The notes below the pieces were generated by a model. The model was not told where the DNA came from and did no database searches. It worked only from the letters and a program-made list of their open reading frames with translations. From NCBI GenBank assembly GCA_964459445.1, contig CAYWMP010000202.1, positions 1 through 10,074 of the forward strand: a DNA stretch of 10,074 nucleotides, in the 5' to 3' direction. The position numbers and the translations under genes were made by a program. Origin of the DNA: CAYWMP01 sp964459445 (lineage in GTDB: Bacteria; Desulfobacterota; DSM-4660; Desulfatiglandales; HGW-15). How positions within the stretch are numbered: the stretch's first letter is position 1; the number at the start of each line of letters is the position of its first letter. Shown one piece after another: positions 1-4,377 of the stretch.

Positions 1-228
1 GGGACGATCCCCGAGACGCTCCAGGGCCCCTTCCTTGGCCTTCTGCTGGATGCGAACCAGGTCGGTTGAATAAAGCCCTTCCCGCCGCAGAAGTTCTCCG
101 ACGGGTTTTTCACCCCGCTGGCTTTCCAGAAAGATCTGATATTTTTTCTCTGGGGAAAGGAAACGGCGCTTCTTTTTCCCGGTGGGTGTTCGGGAGCCAG
201 AAGATTCATCAGTGTCGCTTACACTCAT
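1..228 (-). CDS. Transposase OrfA-like HTH protein (IS3-type), cut by the window edge
   Basis: The first 76 residues of a minus-strand gene are present and the rest lies beyond base 1. The start ATG (226-228) has a good AAGGAG Shine-Dalgarno at 235-240. After a Ser/Thr-rich head and a basic KKKRR stretch (residues 18-22) comes a helix-turn-helix of the kind found in IS3-family OrfA proteins: SPEKKYQIFLES, then PVGELLRREGLYSTDL (residues 42-57), then an R-I-QQKAKEGALERL helix. In that family OrfA binds the element ends and is fused to the DDE catalytic OrfB by frameshifting. The family call rests on pattern recognition of this HTH. No terminal inverted repeat could be located, because the gap at 291-300 lies where the element end might be. 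Confidence 0.72.
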   Translation of the reverse strand, partial: MSVSDTDESSGSRTPTGKKKRRFLSPEKKYQIFLESQRGEKPVGELLRREGLYSTDLVRIQQKAKEGALERLGDRP

Positions 229-290
229 GGTATACTCCTTTCGCCGCGCCTTTGGATAGGAAACTCCGGTCGCTCTACGGGCTCCTTCCG

Positions 291-300
291 NNNNNNNNNN
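291..300. other. Assembly gap (run of N)
   Basis: Ten N bases mark a scaffold join 63 bases upstream of the transposase start. The real distance and content are unknown, so linkage of the transposase fragment to the rest of the window depends on scaffolding. Confidence 0.97.
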
Positions 301-619
301 GTTTTCTTTCGAGACGGTATGCCAATCTTTACACTTGATGATACAATTCAATACCCTTAATATTTTTGGGGGTATTGGAGCATGAATTCAAGTGGCCACT
401 GTTTCTGATGTAGTTGATGATCGGGAAGATCCTAGGCGTCATTCACAGACTTGGTATGCGACAGATGGATGCTGAAATTTGACGATTGCCTAAATTTGAA
501 TAACGTAAAAAGCAATATTGCTGTGAATCCTACGATCACGTGCGAATATTTACAGAAATACTGATTTTGGGAGTGTTTTCTACGGAAGATCGTGGCGGTG
601 GCGTTGAAGTGCAAGCCAG
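301..619. other. Non-coding stretch between the gap and vapC, with one inverted repeat
   Basis: I find no convincing gene here. An 8-bp inverted repeat, CAATACCC (349-356) with GGGTATTG (370-377), surrounds an AT-rich 13-base loop; it lacks a following T-run on either strand and is not a clear terminator. A 60-codon minus-strand frame at 432-614 starts with TTG, has no Shine-Dalgarno and looks fortuitous. Confidence 0.5.
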
Positions 620-1042
620 CTAAACACCAGGAGGTAAGAGGGTTGGAATTACCTGTCTTTTGTTTTTTCGATAGATTTTGAAATCAGTGTCAAGCGTAAA
701 GAGAGCGCTTTCGGAATACAGCTCTGTCATTCTCACCAAGCAAGCATCCGCCAAAGACATGGGAACATTGGAGTATTTATGCAAAAGGCGGCCAATCTGA
801 TTTGCATGTTCAATCAGCCTGAAAGGAATGTGCAATACCCCTCGATTAAAGAATTCGAGCACGGCTTTTTGTCCCCCACTCAGACGACTGAGAAGAAAAC
901 ACGCCTCCGATAGAACAGCTTCACAGGTCAGTAACGGAGGATCAATCTGTGCCCATTGCAGCATTGCCCATTTATGATATCTGTCTCGCCCGTTGATAAA
1001 CGCCACAAGAGGTCCGGTATCTAGAATGACTTGTTGCTTCAT
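620..1042 (-). CDS. vapC: VapC-type PIN-domain toxin (ribonuclease)
   Basis: A 140-residue PIN-domain protein, the usual length for VapC toxins, which are Mg2+-dependent endoribonucleases cutting tRNA or other RNA. The acidic catalytic set is complete: D8 in the opening VILDTGPLVAF strand, E46 in TCEAVLSEACFLL, D99 in MSLADACLV, and D118/D120 in FTLDTDF. The gene is the second of a two-gene operon: its ATG (1040-1042) overlaps the stop of the antitoxin as ATGA, so translation is likely coupled. It ends with TAG. With all acidic residues in place it is probably active unless held by the upstream antitoxin. Family assignment is strong; the RNA target cannot be read from the sequence. Confidence 0.92.
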   Translation of the reverse strand: MKQQVILDTGPLVAFINGRDRYHKWAMLQWAQIDPPLLTCEAVLSEACFLLSRLSGGQKAVLEFFNRGVLHIPFRLIEHANQIGRLLHKYSNVPMSLADACLVRMTELYSESALFTLDTDFKIYRKNKRQVIPTLLPPGV

Positions 1043-1278
1043 TGGCCGTAGCCATGCATGTGCTTCTTTTCAAAAGACAGATCTGCCGGTCCATTTACAC
1101 ATCCCGCAAGGTCCTTGGCGAGATCTAAACAGGAGCCTTTTGGTGCGGGCTTATCTCCTGTTACTAATGCGTCAATCGCCTCACGCACCAGTGCAGACTT
1201 GGTTTCACCCCTTTTTTCTGCCGTGACGGTAAGCTTTGCAAACAATGATTCAGGCAATTTGAGCGATAAGGTTTTCAT
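1039..1278 (-). CDS. vapB: VapB-type ribbon-helix-helix antitoxin
   Basis: A 79-residue antitoxin of the CopG/RHH class. Residues 1-8 (MKTLSLKL) form the DNA-contacting beta strand, followed by two helices (PESLFAKLTVTAEKRG and TKSALVREAIDALV). This N-terminal half dimerises and binds its own promoter. The C-terminal tail from about residue 42 would wrap the PIN toxin; such tails are usually disordered and protease-sensitive. The start ATG at 1276-1278 has a strong GGAGG at 1287-1291, eight bases away. The stop overlaps the vapC start by four bases. Autoregulation is likely, because a pair of identical 10-bp repeats lies over the promoter just upstream. Confidence 0.9.
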   Translation of the reverse strand: MKTLSLKLPESLFAKLTVTAEKRGETKSALVREAIDALVTGDKPAPKGSCLDLAKDLAGCVNGPADLSFEKKHMHGYGQ

Positions 1279-1291
1279 AGCCTATTCCTCC

Positions 1292-1323
1292 GTAATACCA
1301 TTTAGATCAAAATGTAATACCAT
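1292..1323 (-). promoter_or_regulatory. Candidate VapBC operator: two identical 10-bp direct repeats
   Basis: The 10-mer ATGGTATTAC (minus-strand reading) occurs at 1292-1301 and again at 1314-1323. The two start 22 bp apart, about two helical turns, which places both on the same face of the DNA. The distal copy overlaps the -10 box and the proximal copy lies just before the Shine-Dalgarno. RHH antitoxins typically bind paired short sites and repress cooperatively, so this is the best operator candidate. Binding itself is inferred. Confidence 0.55.
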
Positions 1324-1339
1324 AATTTGATAGTGTCAA
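1311..1339 (-). promoter_or_regulatory. vapBC promoter
   Basis: On the minus strand a perfect -35 TTGACA (1334-1339) is followed after exactly 17 bp by TACATT (1311-1316), a four-of-six match to TATAAT. The start of transcription would fall near 1304, giving a leader of about 26 nt that contains the Shine-Dalgarno. Confidence 0.6.
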
Positions 1340-1662
1340 TGATAAAAAGGTGAGGCCAGGTAAATCCCTTTCAGTCCGCAGCCAAAAAAAGCGGTCAATC
1401 TCTTGAATGGACTGACCGCCACTTCCACTTTTCTTCAACCATAAACTCCTGAGACAGGAAAGCTCGGCAAAACATTACGCCAAAGGTGCTGAGCAAGACC
1501 CACGCCTATCTACCTCTTTTGGGTACAAACAAGTTACCTGTATATCATCATTTTTTTGTGTTAATATTTCTATAGGCCAGACTAATTGAGGTCTCCTGCG
1601 TATTGGTAACCTCAGTGGGGCTTTTCAGAACATTTCTCTCCTCATTTTCTTATCCGTTATTA
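1340..1662. other. Non-coding stretch between two TA operons
   Basis: Apart from the minus-strand terminator at 1384-1419, I see only weak inverted repeats: GCTCGGC (1462-1468) with GCTGAGC (1488-1494), one mismatch, and TGAGGT (1587-1592) with ACCTCA (1609-1614). No frame resembles a protein I know. Confidence 0.5.
1384..1419 (-). terminator. Intrinsic terminator, minus strand, with no surviving upstream gene
   Basis: Read on the minus strand, GCGGTCA (1413-1419) pairs with TGACCGC (1391-1397), and the stem is followed directly by seven T residues (1384-1390). This has the form of a rho-independent terminator. No minus-strand gene is found between it and 2400, so it may be the remnant of a lost gene, or it may insulate vapBC from upstream transcription. 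Confidence 0.55.
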
Positions 1663-1691
1663 TTGACAATTTAAAAGCAATTTGATTTAAT
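1663..1691 (+). promoter_or_regulatory. Promoter of the DUF4258/YgiT operon, probably leaderless
   Basis: TTGACA (1663-1668), 17-bp spacer, then TTTAAT (1686-1691), a five-of-six match to the -10 consensus. Transcription would begin near 1698, only about two bases before the ATG at 1700, and there is no Shine-Dalgarno before that ATG. The toxin mRNA therefore looks leaderless or nearly so. Confidence 0.6.
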
Positions 1692-1699
1692 CTAACTTA

Positions 1700-2029
1700 A
1701 TGGATGAGGCAACTGATATTCTTGTTAGGGTCCGTCGCGCAGCAAACCAGAGATTGCTATTTCTGCCTCATGCCGTAAACCAGATACTGAGACCAGAACG
1801 AATGATCACAACATCTGAAATCCGTTCGGTCATTGAGAAAGGTGAAGTTATTGAAGAATGACCAGAAGACCCAAGAGGAAATAGCTGCTTGATGTTAGGG
1901 CATGGGAGGCGAGGTCGACCTGTTCATGTGGTTTGTGCTCCGAAGAATGATTACCTTGCGATAATAACAACTTACATTCCTGATCCAAGTGAATGGACCA
2001 ACAATTACAGAACGAGGATAAATCCATGA
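1700..2029 (+). pseudogene. DUF4258-family toxin gene interrupted by an in-frame TGA
   Basis: The frame from ATG 1700 gives 53 residues, meets TGA at 1859-1861, then stays open for 55 more codons to TGA 2027-2029. Both halves together match the DUF4258 family, the RelE/MqsR-like partner usually encoded next to YgiT-type antitoxins. The first half has HAVNQIL and EIRSVIEKGEVIEE; the second has PEDPRGNSCLMLG, RPVHVVCAP, and ITTYIPDPSEW close to the end. Family members normally have a tyrosine at the position of the internal stop, as far as I recall. Its end overlaps the antitoxin start as ATGA, the normal toxin-first order. Either the toxin is dead, or the base call is wrong. Readthrough or selenocysteine is less likely, since I see no compact hairpin right after the TGA and TGA ends other genes here. 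Confidence 0.75.
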
Positions 2030-2238
2030 AATGTATCCACTGTAAAGGAAATATGATTAAAGGGACAACCCCTTTTCATATTGATCGTAGGGGCTGTCAT
2101 TTGACGCTGGACAGTGTACCGGCATGGGTATGCGATCAGTGCGGTGAAGCATATTTTGATGAAAAGGAAGTTGATGCTATGCAGGATTTAATTAACTCCA
2201 TCGAACAAAAGGCTCAGGGAATTGTCGCTTCGGGATAA
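2026..2238 (+). CDS. YgiT-type zinc-finger antitoxin (short MqsA-like)
   Basis: A 70-residue protein with two zinc-binding CxxC pairs, C3-x2-C6 (CIHC) and C36-x2-C39 (CDQC), the N-terminal module of MqsA. The DNA-binding HTH domain of full MqsA is absent; after the finger only the FDEKEVDAMQDLINSIEQKAQ helix remains, as in the common short YgiT-type antitoxins. An upstream in-frame ATG at 1993 would add 11 residues, but I choose 2026: GAGG at 2014-2017 is eight bases away, and this start overlaps the toxin stop by ATGA. The partner toxin is broken, so this is probably an orphan antitoxin. It may still neutralise a related toxin elsewhere. Confidence 0.88.
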   Translation: MKCIHCKGNMIKGTTPFHIDRRGCHLTLDSVPAWVCDQCGEAYFDEKEVDAMQDLINSIEQKAQGIVASG

Positions 2239-2337
2239 ATACTTACTTTTGCCTTCGATTAGTTATTTGCTAAGATGCAGTAGCCACAAGCAGAACGCTG
2301 CGTGGGGTATATAAAGGATTCAAAACCAAATTTTTGC

Positions 2338-2375
2338 AAAAAAAAGAGCGGGTTAGGCAATTTCTAACCTGCTCT
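2338..2375 (-). terminator. Intrinsic terminator of the tRNA-Pro transcription unit
   Basis: Twelve base pairs with one G-U join 2345-2356 to 2364-2375 around a 7-base loop. On the minus strand the hairpin is followed by a run of T (2338-2344). It lies about 160 bp beyond the tRNA 3' end. On the plus strand it is followed only by TAATG, so it would be weak for the YgiT operon. Confidence 0.75.
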
Positions 2376-2476
2376 TAATGTTTGTGAAGGCTGGCGTGCC
2401 GAGTCCTAGTTCGAAATGATGATTATGAAGGAGATGTATTTAGCCCGGCTTCGCTTTTAGCTTCCGTCTTCGACAA

Positions 2477-2539
2477 GGCTACAACGCGACAAGACGTCGC
2501 GGCAGCCTCCGCTCTTCGCTTTGCTTCAAGCGTAGGCTG
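2477..2539 (-). repeat. Palindromic repeat in the tRNA-Pro 3' trailer
   Basis: Two alternative stems lie directly behind the tRNA. CAGCCTACGCT (2529-2539, which includes part of the encoded CCA) can pair with AGCGGAGGCTG (2503-2513) with one mismatch. The overlapping block 2477-2507 forms GGCT/AGCC outside CGCGAC/GTCGCG (2485-2490 and 2496-2501) around a short loop. The two share bases 2503-2507 and so are mutually exclusive. The segment would be transcribed with the tRNA up to the terminator at 2338. It has the flavour of REP-like repeats seen behind tRNA genes in other bacteria; that comparison is from memory. Confidence 0.5.
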
Positions 2540-2614
2540 GTCGGGACGCGGGGATTTGAACCCCGGACCCCCTGAACCCCATTCAGGTGCGCTTCCAGAC
2601 TGCGCCACGTCCCG
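2538..2614 (-). tRNA. tRNA-Pro, anticodon GGG
   Basis: A complete cloverleaf. The acceptor stem CGGGACG pairs with CGTCCCG. The D-arm has GCGC/GCGC stems with G18-G19 in the loop. The anticodon stem CCTGA/TCAGG holds the loop ATGGGGT, so the anticodon is GGG, reading CCC (and CCU) proline codons. A GGGTC variable loop and a CGGGG-TTCAAAT-CCCCG T-arm follow. Discriminator A (2541) is followed by an encoded CCA (2538-2540), giving 77 nt. The start with C1 rather than G1 is typical of bacterial tRNA-Pro. The gene has its own promoter and terminator. Confidence 0.96.
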
Positions 2615-2630
2615 ATTTTGTGAAGAACAT

Positions 2631-2658
2631 ACTCTAGTATACTGTGACTCTTTGTCAA
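2631..2658 (-). promoter_or_regulatory. Promoter of tRNA-Pro
   Basis: On the minus strand a perfect TTGACA (2653-2658) is followed after 16 bp by TAGAGT (2631-2636), a four-of-six -10. The implied start of transcription is about ten bases before the mature tRNA 5' end. TATACT slightly upstream is too close to the -35 to be used with it. Confidence 0.5.
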
Positions 2659-2700
2659 GATCAAAAAGTTCCCCTGATCACCATCAAGGCATCATCTGCC

Positions 2701-2750
2701 GTTCGACAGGCTGTTCGGCAGGCTCACGGTCCTGAGCAAAGTCGAAGGAC
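2701..2750. repeat. Dispersed palindromic repeat (TTCGAC...GTCGAA type)
   Basis: TTCGAC (2702-2707) pairs with GTCGAA (2741-2746), enclosing GCTCA (2722-2726) and TGAGC (2733-2737). Elements with CTTCGAC, GCTCAGGAC and GTGAGCC blocks in this order are very common interspersed repeats in Desulfobacterota and some other genomes (from memory). This copy appears to carry a small internal duplication, because CAGGCT and TTCG blocks occur twice at 2702-2724. Confidence 0.55.
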
Positions 2751-2769
2751 TCACGACCCAGACAGAAAC

Positions 2770-2889
2770 TAAAAGGCGGCGTTGCCTTCGATCGCTCCTC
2801 CTTGCGGCGTATTTCTCCATACGACTCACTCGTCGCTCCTCCCGCACACAACAGCGGGATCTAAGATGCGGCACCCCCGCTAAAGCGGG
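2770..2889. repeat. Cluster of short repeats and CCCGC/GCGGG hairpins
   Basis: CGCTCCTCC occurs at about 2793 and again at about 2834. CCCGC (2841-2845) pairs with GCGGG (2854-2858). A second CCCGC (2876-2880) pairs with GCGGG (2885-2889) around TAAA, and GCGGGATCT follows both stems. No coding function is visible. Together with 2701-2750 this makes a repeat cluster between the tRNA promoter and the Phd/PIN operon. The rest of the 2905-3016 interval shows nothing I recognise. Confidence 0.45.
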
Positions 2890-3016
2890 ATCTTCAACTT
2901 GCATCTAATACCTTGTTGGAGATCAGGAATACTGAATGATCTTTTAATGCCAATATCGACTTCTATAATTGAGCGTTTTGCAAAGGTCTCAAAAAAGCGT
3001 TGCAGATCCAATACTC

Positions 3017-3044
3017 TTGACAAGTGGTAAAATATGTCTATTAT
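3017..3044 (+). promoter_or_regulatory. Promoter of the Phd/PIN toxin-antitoxin operon
   Basis: TTGACA (3017-3022), 16-bp spacer, then TATTAT (3039-3044), a five-of-six -10. The transcript would start near 3051, giving a leader of about 40 nt to the ATG at 3091. Confidence 0.55.
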
Positions 3045-3051
3045 AGCTATA
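3042..3051. promoter_or_regulatory. Candidate operator palindrome for the Phd-type antitoxin
   Basis: The perfect 10-bp palindrome TATAGCTATA overlaps the -10 box and the presumed start of transcription. Phd/YefM antitoxins bind short AT-rich palindromes at their own promoters, so repression from here would fit. AT-rich promoter sequence produces such palindromes by chance fairly easily. Confidence 0.4.
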
Positions 3052-3090
3052 TTGTAATGGCTTTTTAAGACCGGTATGAGGAATAGACAA

Positions 3091-3402
3091 ATGATCAGAG
3101 CGAATATAAGCGAGGTCAAAAATCGATTAAGCCACTACCTTCGCCTGGTGCGGGGGGGAGAGGAAATCGAAATCATCGATCGAAAAACACCCCTTGCGAG
3201 GATCGTCGGCATAGCCCGTCCAACTGCACGAGTACAGGACTCTCAGTGGGTAGGAGGGGTAATTGATCTCGGAATAATGAAAGCCCCTGAAAATCGAACA
3301 ATCCCATCAGGTTTCATCAGCAAAAAGCAGCTCATATCATCCAAAGGGAAAAATGTCGGAGTCCTCAAAGCTCTGCTGGAAGAGAGGGAAAATGGGAGAT
3401 GA
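3091..3402 (+). CDS. Phd/YefM-type antitoxin (partner of PIN toxin)
   Basis: A 103-residue antitoxin. The N-terminus, MIRANISEVKNRLSHYLRLV then RGGEEIEIIDRKTPLARIV, is the classic Phd/YefM fold: a beta strand, a helix ending in the L-x-x-V/I region, then the EIIDRxxPxARI strand pair used for dimerisation and DNA binding. The C-terminal half, rich in charged residues, would bind the toxin. I choose ATG 3091 over the in-frame ATG at 3076 because GAGGA (3078-3082) lies eight bases before it and the family usually begins at this methionine. The stop overlaps the toxin start as ATGA. It would both neutralise the toxin and repress the operon. Confidence 0.88.
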   Translation: MIRANISEVKNRLSHYLRLVRGGEEIEIIDRKTPLARIVGIARPTARVQDSQWVGGVIDLGIMKAPENRTIPSGFISKKQLISSKGKNVGVLKALLEERENGR

Positions 3403-3824
3403 GGTTCTGGGATTCCTCTGCCATCATTCCTCTCCTTATTCAAGAAGCTGAATCGGATTATTGCATCAAGGCATTCAAAACCGATGTCGAAATGACGGTT
3501 TGGACCCTGACTAAAATTGAAGTATTCAGCGCCCTGTGTCGCCGTTTTCGAGAAAATGCCCTGCCCGAAAATGACTTCGAGAAAGCAAAAAAGCGAATGA
3601 GTGAACTATTCGATATGACCTTTGAAGTGGTCTCACTCACCAAAGTAAAGGATCGATCAATGCGCCTCCTGCAAACCCATTCATTGCGGGCAGCCGACGC
3701 CCTGCAACTTGCCTCGGCTCTGGTCGCTTCGCAAGAGGATCCTTCCAGATTGCCATTCATGTCCTTTGACAATCGTTTGATAAGGGCAGCCAAACGCGAG
3801 GGTTTCGTTGTCAATCCCGCTTAG
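3399..3824 (+). CDS. vapC: PIN-domain toxin (VapC family)
   Basis: A 141-residue PIN protein, predicted endoribonuclease toxin. Catalytic acids are all visible: D5 in MRFWDSSAIIPL, E41 in WTLTKIEVFSALCRR, D100 in LRAADALQLASAL, and D124 in FMSFDNRLIRAA. The RAADALQLA and SFDNRL motifs place it in the PIN subgroup that usually pairs with Phd-type antitoxins, in agreement with its neighbour. It is little like the other PIN toxin in this window apart from catalytic positions, so the two arose separately rather than by local duplication. Translational coupling to the antitoxin is likely through the ATGA overlap. No stop or frameshift interrupts it. Confidence 0.92.
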   Translation: MRFWDSSAIIPLLIQEAESDYCIKAFKTDVEMTVWTLTKIEVFSALCRRFRENALPENDFEKAKKRMSELFDMTFEVVSLTKVKDRSMRLLQTHSLRAADALQLASALVASQEDPSRLPFMSFDNRLIRAAKREGFVVNPA

Positions 3825-3851
3825 TTGAATTGTAAACAGTCCACCAACTAT

Positions 3852-3889
3852 TAGACAGGATAAGCATGATTGTCAGGATCATTTGTCTA
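3852..3889. repeat. Interrupted inverted repeat just after the PIN toxin
   Basis: TAGACA (3852-3857) pairs with TGTCTA (3884-3889), and inside it ATGAT pairs with ATCAT around a 7-base loop. It lies 28 bp after the toxin stop and could act as an mRNA 3' end, but no T-run follows. Confidence 0.35.
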
Positions 3890-3937
3890 TTACAGAGAAT
3901 CAAATGCGTAATCATGGCCGGTCGGTTATTTAAATTG

Positions 3938-4068
3938 ATCGTCAAAAAGCCTTATGTGGAGCACTTGATGACAATAAAAAGCCAACTTTTTATTGTCATT
4001 CAAGATCTCCACATTGGTTCCAATATAGCCATATCGAAAACCCGCTTTAGGCGGTGCTTTTTGACGAT
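3938..4068. repeat. Nested triple inverted repeat (three concentric arms)
   Basis: Three perfect arm pairs share one centre region. The innermost is 14 bp, 3968-3981 with 3986-3999, around the 4-base loop CCAA. The middle pair is ATGTGGAG (3954-3961) with CTCCACAT (4007-4014). The outer pair is 13 bp, ATCGTCAAAAAGC (3938-3950) with its complement at 4056-4068. A small CCGC-TTTA-GCGG hairpin sits inside the right outer side (about 4042-4054). No transposase or reading frame with family resemblance accompanies it. It may be a MITE-like or cruciform-forming element; flanking target duplications are not obvious. Confidence 0.6.
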
Positions 4069-4075
4069 TCTTGGA

Positions 4076-4377
4076 TTTGAACCTTAGACAGCCTGTTGAT
4101 CTTGTTATCCCGACCAATTTTTTCCTCTAGGTTGCTTTTGCGGTTAATTCGAGCACCTTTCATTCGATGTTCAGAGATTGTATCTGATATTGACTCTCTC
4201 TTGAGATTGCAGTATTTCTCTTCATTAACGATCAATTCCAGCCATTGACATAAGACTATCGAGCCCCCTCCGGGACGAAAATTGCGATCTTTACCTCAAC
4301 CGTGCATTTCTGTTATCGGGATCTGACATCCATCCTTCTTGATTGATTTGAACTTGGTTTAATGTGGTGATTGGCCA
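4076..4377. other. Non-coding region upstream of the cyclase
   Basis: I see no gene, no clear terminator and no convincing sigma-70 promoter. A TTGACA at 4245-4250 lacks a -10 at proper distance, and TTTAAT at 4358-4363 lacks a -35. A 62-codon minus-strand frame (4047-4235) is highly charged, has no family resemblance and is probably chance. Confidence 0.45.

Noticed and set aside
432..614. 60-codon minus-strand frame with a hydrophobic segment
   Set aside because: TTG start, no Shine-Dalgarno, no family resemblance, and AT-rich sequence gives hydrophobic stretches by chance.
1859..1861. Selenocysteine at the internal TGA of the DUF4258 gene
   Set aside because: The family does not have cysteine there as far as I know, and no compact hairpin lies immediately downstream.
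2423..2664. Two minus-strand frames of about 60 codons across the tRNA gene
   Set aside because: They are translations of tRNA-Pro and its trailer, a frequent false gene call; the tRNA explains the sequence.
2880..3119. 79-codon minus-strand frame ending in a repeat
   Set aside because: It overlaps the Phd antitoxin promoter and start, runs into an interspersed CCCGC repeat and shows no recognisable domain.
2552..4083. GGATTTGAACC in the tRNA T-arm and again at 4073-4083 as possible att sites
   Set aside because: The match is only 11 bp and does not reach the tRNA 3' end, and no integrase gene lies between.
3866..4235. Frames over the nested inverted repeat and upstream of the cyclase
   Set aside because: Their composition follows from the inverted repeat arms; no motif and no ribosome binding site was seen.
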